DNA from: Clostridia bacterium
GTDB taxonomy: Bacteria > Bacillota > Clostridia > Oscillospirales > CAG-272
NCBI GenBank assembly: GCA_017473085.1
Contig: JAFUNF010000017.1
Coordinates: 1-46,596 of the forward strand
DNA: 46,596 nucleotides
Reading direction: 5' to 3'
Position numbers and translations under genes: made by a program
Notes under the pieces: model-generated
Seen by the model: the letters and a program-made list of their open reading frames with translations, nothing else
Told to the model about the DNA's origin: nothing
Databases searched by the model: none
Shown: in pieces, positions 33,851 through 42,500 of the stretch
How the letters are laid out: every line of letters begins with the position of its first letter
How positions within the stretch are numbered: position 1 is the first letter of the stretch

Positions 33851-33966
33851 CCTTGCGAAGCAAGGATTTCATCACAAAGTGATTTCATTGTGTAGGGGGA
33901 TCTCAAAGCGAAGTATGAGCTTTGAGGTCCACGTAGCGATTTCATTCTGCTTAGCAGGATTTCATT
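33851..33966 (-). repeat. Mini-hairpin array C in front of the ProX-like gene
   Basis: On the plus strand: CCTTGC-GAA-GCAAGG (33851-33865), TCAC-AAA-GTGA (33872-33882), an imperfect CTCAAAGC.../GCTTTGAG palindrome (33902-33926) and CTGC-TTA-GCAG (33947-33957), separated by ATTTCAT or GATTTCATT. It begins only 28 bp before the ProX start codon, so on the minus strand it could form part of that gene's leader. Confidence 0.7.
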
Positions 33967-33971
33967 TTACA

Positions 33972-34041
33972 CTTCCCCTTCTGCACAAGGCACGCCCTAA
34001 AGGGTGCCCTCAAGGGGAAGGCTGTGGGACAACCTGTCCCA
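33972..34041 (+). repeat. REP-like element R3
   Basis: Outer CTTCCCCTT/AAGGGGAAG (33972-33980, 34012-34020) encloses GGCACGCCC-TAAA-GGGTGCC; then TGGGACA/TGTCCCA (34025-34041). The inner hairpin is shared with R4. No tail duplication is seen beside this copy. Confidence 0.65.
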
Positions 34042-34070
34042 AACTTACCCCATTTCAAGAAATTTTTTCC

Positions 34071-34099
34071 TTGAAAATACACCCTTTGTGGCTTACAAT
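34071..34099 (+). promoter_or_regulatory. Sigma-A promoter of the zinc-finger/sigma-like gene pair
   Basis: TTGAAA (34071-34076), 17-bp spacer and TACAAT (34094-34099). Transcription would begin near 34105, at the foot of the leader hairpin. Confidence 0.75.
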
Positions 34100-34103
34100 A
34101 TAG

Positions 34104-34159
34104 TTGTACAGAAGCAGTACTCGTCCCGTTAGAGTATTTTCCCTCTGCTTACTGTACAA
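34104..34159 (+). ncRNA. Structured 5' leader, possible cis-regulatory RNA
   Basis: TTGTACAG (34104-34111) pairs with CTGTACAA (34152-34159). AGCAG (34113-34117) pairs with CTGCT (34145-34149). An inner TACTC (34118-34122)/GAGTA (34132-34136) stem carries the loop GTCCCGTTA. The outer stem is nearly continuous over 14 bp with one bulged A. It starts at the predicted transcript start, about 45 nt before the GTG start codon. No riboswitch class is recognised. Confidence 0.45.
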
Positions 34160-34203
34160 GTATATCACACAAAAACACACTATGTCAATAATCGGGAGGA
34201 ATT

Positions 34204-34617
34204 GTGGAAAATTTTATCCACCATCTACCGCAACATTGCAAGCTTACGTGTGAGTGTTGCGGAGAAAAAATCATCAAGGGGCAGGAATACTATTCTCTTT
34301 TAGACAATCACTTCCACTCAGATTGTCTTTTAGACAACTACACCCCTTACGAAATTTTGAGTATTTTAGGAATTGAGGAAAAAATAGCACAGGACTTGCC
34401 ACCCTTCAATTCCAAATTGGTTGCCATAGGCAAATACAAAAATATAAGGGTCCTACAAGGCTTTTATGATTACTTTTGTTCACGCTTTGAAAACTACAAG
34501 GAAATAATCGAGTCACTCTCCACACTCAAGTGGAAAAACGGAATTGAAACCAATGCCTCCGACCAAGCAATCCTTGAAAGATGGGCGCTAAGAAAAGAAA
34601 GAGAAAGCAACCAATAG
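34204..34617 (+). CDS. Small zinc-finger protein of unknown function
   Basis: 137 aa, GTG start at 34204 with GGGAGGA 4 nt upstream. Near the N-terminus CECCGEKI (C16, C19) and HFHSDC (H38, C41) form a LIM/treble-clef-like zinc site. The rest is helical and charged (ENYKEIIESLSTLKWKNG). It overlaps the next gene by 37 bp in another frame, so the two are coupled. The pair looks like a phage-type or mobile-element regulatory cassette. Confidence 0.65.
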   Translation: MENFIHHLPQHCKLTCECCGEKIIKGQEYYSLLDNHFHSDCLLDNYTPYEILSILGIEEKIAQDLPPFNSKLVAIGKYKNIRVLQGFYDYFCSRFENYKEIIESLSTLKWKNGIETNASDQAILERWALRKERESNQ

Positions 34618-35069
34618 CATCATCCGTATTCAAGCAAAGGATTTTCACATCCACACTTTTAGGGAAAATGAACAAATTAGATAAAATAAAAGAAGATCTA
34701 CGTTCAATGCGTAAAAACGCACACGTAATAGACGGGCTTTACAACCTGCAAAAAACACACGAAAAGCGAATTTCACTCCTTGAAAAGCTAAAGAGAGGAG
34801 AAAGAGTTCAAGGGGCAATCCTACAAGAAAAGCAATCCCTTGAACAAATCGACGTTTTAGGCTACATTCAAAGGTCAAGAGACTTAGAAAGCCGATACAT
34901 GAGGGCAATCGAATCCCTTGACCCAATTGATAGAACAATCATTATGGAAAGCTTTATCAACGGAGTTGCCTATTGGAAAATCGGCAACAAGCTCGGCTTT
35001 ACCTCCGAGGGAATTCGCAAAAGAATACAAAGAGCAATCACAAAAATAGCCGACCACGTGTCGAAATAA
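34581..35069 (+). CDS. Sigma-70 region 4-like / ArpU-type regulator
   Basis: 162 aa from the ATG at 34581 inside the preceding gene; an alternative start is 34668 (MNKLDKIKEDL). Both have weak ribosome sites. The N-terminal half is charged coil; the C-terminal ~55 residues are a helix-turn-helix like sigma region 4: LDPIDRTIIMESFINGVAYW-KIGNKLGFTSEGIRKRIQRAITKI. No sigma region 2, so it resembles phage late-gene activators (ArpU/RinA-like) rather than a full sigma factor. Followed by a terminator. Confidence 0.65.
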   Translation: MGAKKRKRKQPIASSVFKQRIFTSTLLGKMNKLDKIKEDLRSMRKNAHVIDGLYNLQKTHEKRISLLEKLKRGERVQGAILQEKQSLEQIDVLGYIQRSRDLESRYMRAIESLDPIDRTIIMESFINGVAYWKIGNKLGFTSEGIRKRIQRAITKIADHVSK

Positions 35070-35080
35070 CGCAAAAAAAG

Positions 35081-35126
35081 GCAGATGCTCAGGACTAATG
35101 GTCCTGTGTATCTGCACTTCTTTTTT
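35081..35126 (+). terminator. Intrinsic terminator of the sigma-like gene
   Basis: GCAGATGCTCAGGAC and GTCCTGTGTATCTGC (35081-35115, loop TAATG) form a long stem with a small internal mismatch, followed by TTCTTTTTT. Confidence 0.85.
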
Positions 35127-35138
35127 CAGTATAAAAAC

Positions 35139-35163
35139 AAAAGGCTTGATTTTTAATCAAGCC
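35139..35163 (-). terminator. Terminator of the 59-aa peptide gene
   Basis: On the minus strand GGCTTGATT pairs with AATCAAGCC (stem within 35143-35163), followed by TTTTGTTTTT. It sits 8 bp past the stop codon. Confidence 0.8.
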
Positions 35164-35170
35164 CCTTTGT

Positions 35171-35350
35171 TTAGTTGAAAAGTAAATCAAGAATACTTGC
35201 AGTGGCTGTTCCTTTTGAAACCGTTTGTGCGCCGTTGCCGTCGCCAAAGTCAAAGGACTCCTCAGAAACCTCAATGTTGTTAGGAGAAAACTCCATTATA
35301 TCCTCGCTGGATATAACTTCACGCATGTATTCAGGTGTTACATACTTCAT
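35171..35350 (-). CDS. 59-aa peptide of unknown function, family member 2
   Basis: ATG at 35350, SD GAGGAGGT 8 nt upstream. It starts MKYVTPEYMREVISSEDIME and ends GTATASILDLLFN. It aligns over its full length with the 55-aa peptide at 30515-30682, with a 2-3 residue insertion after FDFGDG. Both have a strong ribosome site, an independent terminator, an acidic middle and a Thr/Ala-rich end before DLLF. There is no cysteine, signal peptide or tailoring enzyme nearby. This copy has a strong promoter of its own and no neighbour on its strand. Confidence 0.75.
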   Translation of the reverse strand: MKYVTPEYMREVISSEDIMEFSPNNIEVSEESFDFGDGNGAQTVSKGTATASILDLLFN

Positions 35351-35403
35351 GGGGAATACCTCCTCATCACTTTTCTATAAATTTCGCCAAGTACTATAAA
35401 ATA

Positions 35404-35432
35404 ATACTACCATACTCTTTTTTATTTGTCAA
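35404..35432 (-). promoter_or_regulatory. Sigma-A promoter of the 59-aa peptide gene
   Basis: TTGACA (35427-35432), 17-bp spacer and TAGTAT (35404-35409) on the minus strand, 53 bp before the start codon. Confidence 0.75.
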
Positions 35433-35472
35433 CACCTAATCTAAAAAATATTATTGAAAGATAATTTTTATC

Positions 35473-35563
35473 AAGCATCTTGCTTTCATTTGCGACAGCA
35501 ACATCATTTGTGCATAGCACAACATCATTTACCGAAGGTAACATCATTTGCGTCAGCAACATC
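35473..35563 (+). repeat. Mini-hairpin array D1 (CATCATT separators)
   Basis: CAAG-CAT-CTTG (35473-35483), TTGC-GACA-GCAA (35490-35501), TTGTGC-ATA-GCACAA (35508-35522), TTACC-GAA-GGTAA (35529-35541) and TTGC-GTCA-GCAA (35548-35559). The last four are joined by CATCATT. Stem sequences differ but always begin TT and end AA. Confidence 0.8.
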
Positions 35564-35587
35564 GTTTTAACGCAAAAAGCACACCCC

Positions 35588-35711
35588 AATGGCGAGGCAC
35601 ACTTTCTTGTGTGTCTCGCAATGAAATCCGTCTTCGTCTCTGCTTCGACGGATGAAATCTACCTATGGTCGATGAAATCCATCTTTGATGGATGAAATCC
35701 TGCTTCGCAGG
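35588..35711 (-). repeat. Mini-hairpin array D2 (GATGAAATC separators)
   Basis: A large GCGAGGCACAC/GTGTGTCTCGC hairpin is followed by CGTC...GACG, ACC-TAT-GGT, CCATC-TTT-GATGG (35679-35691) and CCTGC-TTC-GCAGG (35699-35711), separated by (G)ATGAAATC. This separator is the reverse complement of the GATTTCAT(C) of arrays A-C, so D2 points the other way. It ends just before the nifJ terminator. Confidence 0.75.
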
Positions 35712-35720
35712 GTTATATAA

Positions 35721-35752
35721 AAAGATGCACTCCCAAAGGGGTGCATCTTTCT
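35721..35752 (-). terminator. Terminator of nifJ
   Basis: AAAGATGCACTCC-CAAA-GGGGTGCATCTTT, a long stem with A/T-runs on both sides, just past the nifJ stop. It could work in both directions. Confidence 0.85.
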
Positions 35753-35758
35753 TTAATA

Positions 35759-38700
35759 TTAGTTATTCTCGTCTGGAGCGTAGAGAGTGATAAATCTCTT
35801 AAGTCTTTCGTACTTAGCCTTAGCAGCCTCTTCGCTTGCAGTGAATAGCTTTTCAGCTCTTTCTGGGAACTGTTGAACAAGACGGCTATAACGTGTTTCG
35901 TTTGTCAAGAATGCACGATAATCGCCTGTTGGCTCCTTGGAGTCAAGTGTAAATGGATTCTTGCCCTCTGCCTTAAGCTGTGGATTGTATCTGAATAGAT
36001 CCCAATAACCAGCCTCAACAGCCTTCTTCATTTCGCCCTGGCAGTTTGTCATACCACCCTTAAGACCATGCATTTCACAAGGAGCGTAGCCGATAATGAG
36101 TGATGGACCATTGTATGCCTCAGCCTCTGCAATAGCCTTAATGGTTTGTGCAGGGTCAGCACCCATAGCGATTTGAGCTACGTAAACATAACCATAGGAC
36201 ATAGCGATTTCAGCAAGATTCTTCTTACCAACTGCCTTACCAGCTGCTGCAAACTGAGCAACCTGACCGATGTTAGAAGCCTTAGAAGCCTGTCCACCTG
36301 TGTTGGAGTAAACCTCAGTATCGAATACCATTACGTTTACGTCCTCGCCAGATGCAAGCACGTGGTCAAGACCACCGAAGCCGATATCGTAAGCCCAACC
36401 GTCACCACCGAAGATCCAAACGGACTTCTTGGAGAGGTATGTCTTTTCAGCAAGGATTTCCTTAGCTGTTGGACAGCCTGCTGCCTCAGCCTTTTCAAGC
36501 TCAACGATAAGAGCCTTTGTAGCCTTTTCGTTTTCCTTGCCGTTGTCCTTTGTATCAATGAAAGCTTGAGCAGCAGCCTTGAACTCGTCAGAAGCCTTGT
36601 CGCTTTCTGCCATAGAAGCAACCTTGCCGATAAGCTTTTCACGAATTGTCTTTTGACCGAGATACATACCAAGACCATGCTCAGCATTGTCCTCGAAGAG
36701 TGAGTTAGCCCAAGCTGGACCACGACCACTGTCCTTATTTACAGTGTATGGTGTAGCAGGTGCAGAGCCACCCCAAATTGATGAACAGCCTGTTGCGTTA
36801 GAAATGTACATTCTCTCGCCGAAGAGCTGTGTGATAAGACGTGCATAAGATGTTTCAGCACAGCCTGCGCATGAGCCTGAGAACTCAAGTAGTGGCTGAT
36901 TGAACTGGCTACCCTTTACGGTAACCTCTGCAAATGGAAGCTCCTTCTTAGAAACGTTTGCAACTGCGTAATCAAATGGAGCCTGTTGATCCATCTGTGA
37001 AGCCTGTGGAACCATTCTGATAGCAGTCTTTTCTGGTGTGCCGTTAGCCTTAGCCTTAATAGCAACAGGACAAACGTTTACGCAAAGACCACAGCCCATA
37101 CAATCAAGTGGGCTAACTGCCATTGTGAACTTATAATCCTCACAGCCCTTACCAATCATCTTAGCTGTGTACTTTGTAGCCTTAGGTGCCTTCTTTGCCT
37201 CATCTGCATTTAGAGCAAATGGACGGATTGTCGCATGTGGACAAACGTAAGCACAGTTATTACATTGGATACAGTTTTCAGGAATCCACTCAGGAACTAA
37301 AACTGCAACGCCACGCTTTTCGTAAGCTGCAGCACCCTGTGGGAATGTACCATCAACGTAGTCAACGAAAGCAGAAACAGGAAGCTTGTCGCCCTCCATC
37401 TTAGAAACAGGAAGAAGTACGTTTTCAACATACTTAACAAGGTCAGCTCTCTTGCCCTCAACCTTTTCCTTCTTGTTTGTTACCTTAATTGTCTTCCAGC
37501 TTTCAGGAACCTCAACCTTTACAAGTGCGTCCTTACCAGCGTCAATTGCCTTGTAGTTCATCTCAACCACAGCCTCGCCCTTCTTTAAGTAGGACTTCTT
37601 AGCCATGTACTTCATCTTCTCGATAGCCTCATCGATAGGCATAATGTTAGCAAGAGCAAAGAAAGCGGATTGAAGAATTGTATTTGTTCTCTTACCCATA
37701 CCGATTTCGACAGCCTTGTCAATAGCGTTTACGATATAGAAGTTGATGTTATTTGTAGCGATGTACTTCTTAGCCTCTGCTGGAAGATTCTTTTCAAGCT
37801 CCTCAACACTCCATTGGCAGTTGAGCAAGAATGTACCACCTGGCTTAACGTCGTTTACAATCTTGTAGCCCTTAAGCATATATGAAGGGTTATGACATGC
37901 AACGAAGTCTGCCTTTGTAATGTAGTATGGGCTCTTAATTTGCTTGTCGCCGAAACGAAGGTGAGAAATTGTTACACCACCTGTTTTCTTAGAGTCATAC
38001 TGGAAGTAAGCTTGAATGTATTTTTCAGTGTAGTCACCGATAATCTTAATAGAGTTCTTGTTAGCACCAACAGTACCGTCACCACCAAGACCCCAGAACT
38101 TGCAGGAGATTGTACCCTCGGCTGAAGTATCAGGAGCATTCTTTTCAGGAAGTGAAAGACCAGTAACGTCGTCAACGATACCAATTGTAAAGTTGGACTT
38201 TGGCTCTCTCTTCTTAAGATTTTCATATACTGCGAAAATAGATGCAGGAGTTGTATCCTTAGAGCCAAGGCCGTAACGACCACCAACAACCTTACCCTTG
38301 AAGCCCTTAAGTGCAAGAGCAGAAATAACATCAAGGTAAAGTGGCTCACCAAGTGAACCAGGCTCCTTAGTTCTGTCAAGAACAGCAATCTTCTTAGCAG
38401 TTGCAGGAATAACCTCGTAGAGCTTGTCTGCAACAAATGGACGATATAGTCTAACCTTTACAAGACCAACCTTTTGACCACTTGCGTTGAGGTAATCAAT
38501 AACCTCCTCACAAACGTCACATACAGAGCCCATAGCAACGATAACTCTGTCTGCATCTGGAGCACCATAGTAGTTGAATGGCTTGTAGTTAGTACCAATC
38601 TTTTCGTTAACCTTGTTCATATACTCTTCAACGATTGCAGGGAATGCATCGTAATATGTATTACAAGCCTCTCTGTGCTGGAAGAAGATGTCACCATTTT

Positions 38701-39361
38701 CAGCAGAGCCACGAAGAACAGGATGCTCAGGGTTGATTGAACGGCTTCTGAATGCTTGAATAGCATCCTTGTCAACCATTTCAGCAAGGTCGTTGTAGTC
38801 CCAAACCTCAATCTTTTGGATTTCGTGAGAGGTACGGAAGCCATCGAAGAAGTTAAGAACAGGAACTCTACCCTTAATTGTAGCAAGGTGAGCAACTGCA
38901 CCTAAGTCCATAACCTCTTGTGGGTTTGTGCAAGCCATCATAGCATAGCCTGTTTGACGACAAGCATATACGTCAGAGTGGTCGCCGAAAATGTTAAGTG
39001 CGTGTGAAGCAACACAACGAGCAGATACGTGAATTACGTTAGGAAGCAATTCGCCCGCTATCTTGTACATGTTAGGAATCATCAAAAGAAGACCCTGTGA
39101 TGCTGTGTAGGTGGTTGTAAGAGCACCAGCAGCAAGTGAGCCGTGAACTGTACCAGCAGCACCAGCCTCAGACTGCATCTCTGTAACCTTAACCTCTTCA
39201 CCAAAAATGTTCTTTAAGCCAGTAGCAGACCAAGAGTCTGTAAGCTCAGCCATAACACTTGATGGTGTGATTGGGTAAATCGCTGCAACCTCTGTAAACG
39301 CATAGCTGACAGTAGCGGCGGCGGTATTACCGTCCATTGATTGTTTTTTTCTTGTAATCAT
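35759..39361 (-). CDS. nifJ: Pyruvate:ferredoxin (flavodoxin) oxidoreductase
   Basis: 1200 aa, full length for the single-chain enzyme. It converts pyruvate and CoA to acetyl-CoA, CO2 and reduced ferredoxin, the central step of anaerobic fermentation. The N-terminal domain starts with DGNTAAATVSYAFTEVAAIYPITPSS. Two ferredoxin-type clusters follow (CIQCNNCAYVCP near 700 and CMGCGLCVNVCP near 755). The TPP-binding end has ATGCSSIWGG, GDGWAYDIGFGG and EVYSNTGGQ. SD CTGGAGGG lies 9 nt before the ATG. Monocistronic, with its own promoter and terminator. It provides the reduced ferredoxin an HgdC-type activase would need. Confidence 0.97.
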   Translation of the reverse strand: MITRKKQSMDGNTAAATVSYAFTEVAAIYPITPSSVMAELTDSWSATGLKNIFGEEVKVTEMQSEAGAAGTVHGSLAAGALTTTYTASQGLLLMIPNMYKIAGELLPNVIHVSARCVASHALNIFGDHSDVYACRQTGYAMMACTNPQEVMDLGAVAHLATIKGRVPVLNFFDGFRTSHEIQKIEVWDYNDLAEMVDKDAIQAFRSRSINPEHPVLRGSAENGDIFFQHREACNTYYDAFPAIVEEYMNKVNEKIGTNYKPFNYYGAPDADRVIVAMGSVCDVCEEVIDYLNASGQKVGLVKVRLYRPFVADKLYEVIPATAKKIAVLDRTKEPGSLGEPLYLDVISALALKGFKGKVVGGRYGLGSKDTTPASIFAVYENLKKREPKSNFTIGIVDDVTGLSLPEKNAPDTSAEGTISCKFWGLGGDGTVGANKNSIKIIGDYTEKYIQAYFQYDSKKTGGVTISHLRFGDKQIKSPYYITKADFVACHNPSYMLKGYKIVNDVKPGGTFLLNCQWSVEELEKNLPAEAKKYIATNNINFYIVNAIDKAVEIGMGKRTNTILQSAFFALANIMPIDEAIEKMKYMAKKSYLKKGEAVVEMNYKAIDAGKDALVKVEVPESWKTIKVTNKKEKVEGKRADLVKYVENVLLPVSKMEGDKLPVSAFVDYVDGTFPQGAAAYEKRGVAVLVPEWIPENCIQCNNCAYVCPHATIRPFALNADEAKKAPKATKYTAKMIGKGCEDYKFTMAVSPLDCMGCGLCVNVCPVAIKAKANGTPEKTAIRMVPQASQMDQQAPFDYAVANVSKKELPFAEVTVKGSQFNQPLLEFSGSCAGCAETSYARLITQLFGERMYISNATGCSSIWGGSAPATPYTVNKDSGRGPAWANSLFEDNAEHGLGMYLGQKTIREKLIGKVASMAESDKASDEFKAAAQAFIDTKDNGKENEKATKALIVELEKAEAAGCPTAKEILAEKTYLSKKSVWIFGGDGWAYDIGFGGLDHVLASGEDVNVMVFDTEVYSNTGGQASKASNIGQVAQFAAAGKAVGKKNLAEIAMSYGYVYVAQIAMGADPAQTIKAIAEAEAYNGPSLIIGYAPCEMHGLKGGMTNCQGEMKKAVEAGYWDLFRYNPQLKAEGKNPFTLDSKEPTGDYRAFLTNETRYSRLVQQFPERAEKLFTASEEAAKAKYERLKRFITLYAPDENN

Positions 39362-39401
39362 AAAAAAACCCTCCAGTTTTAATTTTAAACAAGTTAATAG
39401 T

Positions 39402-39453
39402 ATGGTGTTAATTTACCACTAACCATTTTAACACCATATTTATAAAAATTCAA
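39402..39453 (-). promoter_or_regulatory. nifJ promoter with overlapping inverted repeat (candidate operator)
   Basis: On the minus strand -35 TTGAAT (39448-39453), 17-bp spacer and -10 TAAAAT (39425-39430). A perfect 10-bp inverted repeat, ATGGTGTTAA (39428-39437) and TTAACACCAT (39402-39411), straddles the -10 and start region. GTTAA/TTAAC halves recall Rex sites, but the 16-bp gap is too long for a classical Rex box. Confidence 0.65.
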
Positions 39454-39574
39454 TAGTTTTAAGTTATTTTTTGAATTTTGTATGAATATAATAAGAAATT
39501 GTAGGCTTTTCAGCCACTTTTATGGTTTATCGACAAGAAAAGGGCTTCCTTTGAAAGCCCCTCCTTTTTACTTG

Positions 39575-42500
39575 TTATTGGCTAACTCCCCAGCTTATAT
39601 TATTCTCAAGTCCACCGTGCCAATTTGACTTCCAGCTACTTGGCTGGCTATCTGCCTCACAGCTTATAGCCACCTTGTTACAATCCAAAAATACATTTTC
39701 GCCAACCGTTAGCACAGTTATAGGAATGTATATTTCTTCAAGCACCACACAGCCCTCAAAGGCACTCTTGCCTATTCTTGTAATACCAGAGGCGAGCTTA
39801 ACAGTCTTTAGCTCCTTACAGCCTGCAAAGCAATAATCTCCTATGCTTTCAACGTCTAAATCCAATTCTGTAATCTTTACGTTTCTTACGTAATTATACT
39901 CAGCATAAAACATTGGATTTGCATACAGGCTACCGATTTCAACACTACACCAGTCGGTTGCGTTTTGTATGCTAACATATTTAATAGTATCACAATTATA
40001 GAAGCAATCTACACCCAAGCTCTTAATTTTCTCGTTGAAATCTACTCTTTCAAGAGAGGTACAGCCATAAAAGGCGTAATCGCCAATTTCCTCAACGTAA
40101 TCAGGCACAGTGAGTGTTGTTAGCTTTTCATTCTTTAATTGGGTACCCACATAAAGCTCTGCTCCGTTGTGCAGAGGATTTGCCTCTTTGTTTTGGAAAT
40201 CAAGGCTGAGCCATGCGTCTATATCACTTACATAAATTGCCTCAATCGAGGTACAGCCTAAAAATGCGTCTAAGCCTATTGTTATATTTCTTGCAAGAAT
40301 GGTAACTGTTTTCAAGGTGGTGTGGTTTTTGAAGGCATCTGCTACAATTTCAGTAACCCTCATTCCACCAACTGCCTCAGGTATAACTAAATTTTCAACC
40401 TCGCCTCCACCCATTACAGTTAGAGTGCCATCAGGCTTATTCATAAGGGTAATACCCTCATATAGCTCGCCCTCTCCGTTGCAGTCCCATATTACAGGAC
40501 ATTTTCCTGACGACAAATTTGCATTCCAGGTTGCACTCCAGCCCTTTGGCGCAGAGGTCGCCTGAGCATAAACAGTCAAGCTTTTACAATAAGCAAAGGG
40601 CATACCCTGTATTTCCGTTACACCCAAGTGAACATATATTTTACTCAAGGAAGAACAGTAGGCAAACGCTTCGTTCTCAATTATATTAACGGAATCAGGC
40701 ACACTAACACTCATTAAATTGTAACAATACTTAAACATATGCTTTGGTATTGTTTTTACGCCGTTTGGAATTGCAAAGGACCTAAGATTAGTACAGCCCT
40801 CAAGCAAATTAGTGCTTACCTTGTCAACCGTGCTACCAAAAACCACGCTTTGTAGCTTAGGATTGTCCTTAAAGGCACTCCAGCCAATTTCTCCTATTTT
40901 TCCATTAAAGCTTAGCTCCCTCAGAGAAAAGCAGTCGGAAAATGCAAAATTTCCAATAGAAAACAGGTCGCTATCCACAGAAAAGTCAGTCAAAGACTTA
41001 CATTGGTAAAACGCATAAGCGTCAATAAAATTAAGCACGTTACCTACCCTAACACTCTGTAATGCTTCACATTGAGAAAAGGCGTATCTGCCAATATTAC
41101 CCACCTCAGTAATATCAATAGACTTCAGGTACTTATTTTCATAAAAGGCATAGTTATTGACATACGTAACCCCTCTTGGCATAAGAAAGCTTTCGTCTGT
41201 CTTTGCCTGTGGGTATTTAATTATTCTGTTCCATAAATAGTTGTAAATGCTTCCGTCAACGGATTCGAAAATAGCATTTTCCTCTGCCACCTCGTAGGCA
41301 GTAACATTTATAGCTCCGTTAAAGGCTTCATCCTGAATGTAAAGAATTGTATCGGGTATGTATATGCTTGTTAGCTTGTTACAGTCAAGAAATGCACCAT
41401 TTGCAATATTGGTAATATATGCTCCGTTGTACTCTCTTGGAATTTCAAAGCGACCCTCAAGGCTACTATCAACACCACATAGAATATAATTTCCGTCGTT
41501 CTTTTCCTCAACCATAAAGCTAAGGTAGCTCCACCTTGCGTATAAATTAAGGCTACCCTCGTCCGTTACCTCAATTTTTTCAATCGGCTCAGTAAGCTCC
41601 TCATCTCTGTACCAGCCACCAAATACGTAATAATCCTTAGTTGGACTATATAGCTGAGTTATTTGTCCCTCTACATAGTGAGTTGGATTACTTTCGCTAT
41701 TCACTCCACCATTCAGGTGATAAACTATTTCGTTATTCGCCCACAACGCATAAAGGGTAATATCTCCTGTGCTTTCCTTTATCTCAGTTACCCTTGTTCT
41801 AAAGGAGCTATCAAGATACCAGCCCGCAAAGCCACAGCCACTCTTCGTTGGAGATACAAGGACAATTGTGTCGTTTATGTTATACTGATGTGGATTTCTG
41901 CCTGAGTTGATTCCACCATTAAGCACGTAATTTATTTTGTAATTTTCTACCTCCCAAACTGCGTACAGATTGTTTGTGTTAGGAAGAACTCTGTATTCCT
42001 CTCCAACGGATATAATTTTCTCTCCGTTTTCGGTATAGCTCCAGCCCACTAAGGAATAGCCATTTCTTGCCCAGCCATAGCTTATTTTTATAAGCTCATC
42101 GGTTTTTCCACTTATTTCCCTTGTTCTTAGTGTTCCGTCGTTTGAATTAAGAATAATTTTGTTTTCCTGTGGGGTTAGCTTAGCTACAAGGGTCATATTT
42201 TTAGTTACTATGCTATTTTCATAATCCCACAGAGTATCTCCGTCGTACCAGCCCTCAAAGGTATAGCCTGGTACCTGTATAAATCCAGGGTCAAAGCCTC
42301 CACCTGCAATTATCTCATCTGCACTGAATAAGCTTCCATTTACCATACAAACAATGGTAAAGTGTGAATCCTCCTGTGTAGGTGGGGTTGTACTATTTTC
42401 ATCTGTGGTAATTATCTCGCTACCTTCTCCTTGACTACCTGTATCGGCTGGGGGAGTGTCTTGATTATTCAATATAATGAGAGTAATTATCAGAGTAATA

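Noticed and set aside
35480-35695. Open frames in the nifJ-peptide intergenic region (also 33879-34103 and 30033-30224)
   Set aside because: Composed of hairpin repeats, with no ribosome site and no protein-like composition.
36337-36729. Longer frames opposite or within nifJ (also 37972-38436, 36146-36703)
   Set aside because: Shadows of a full-length, well-recognised gene.
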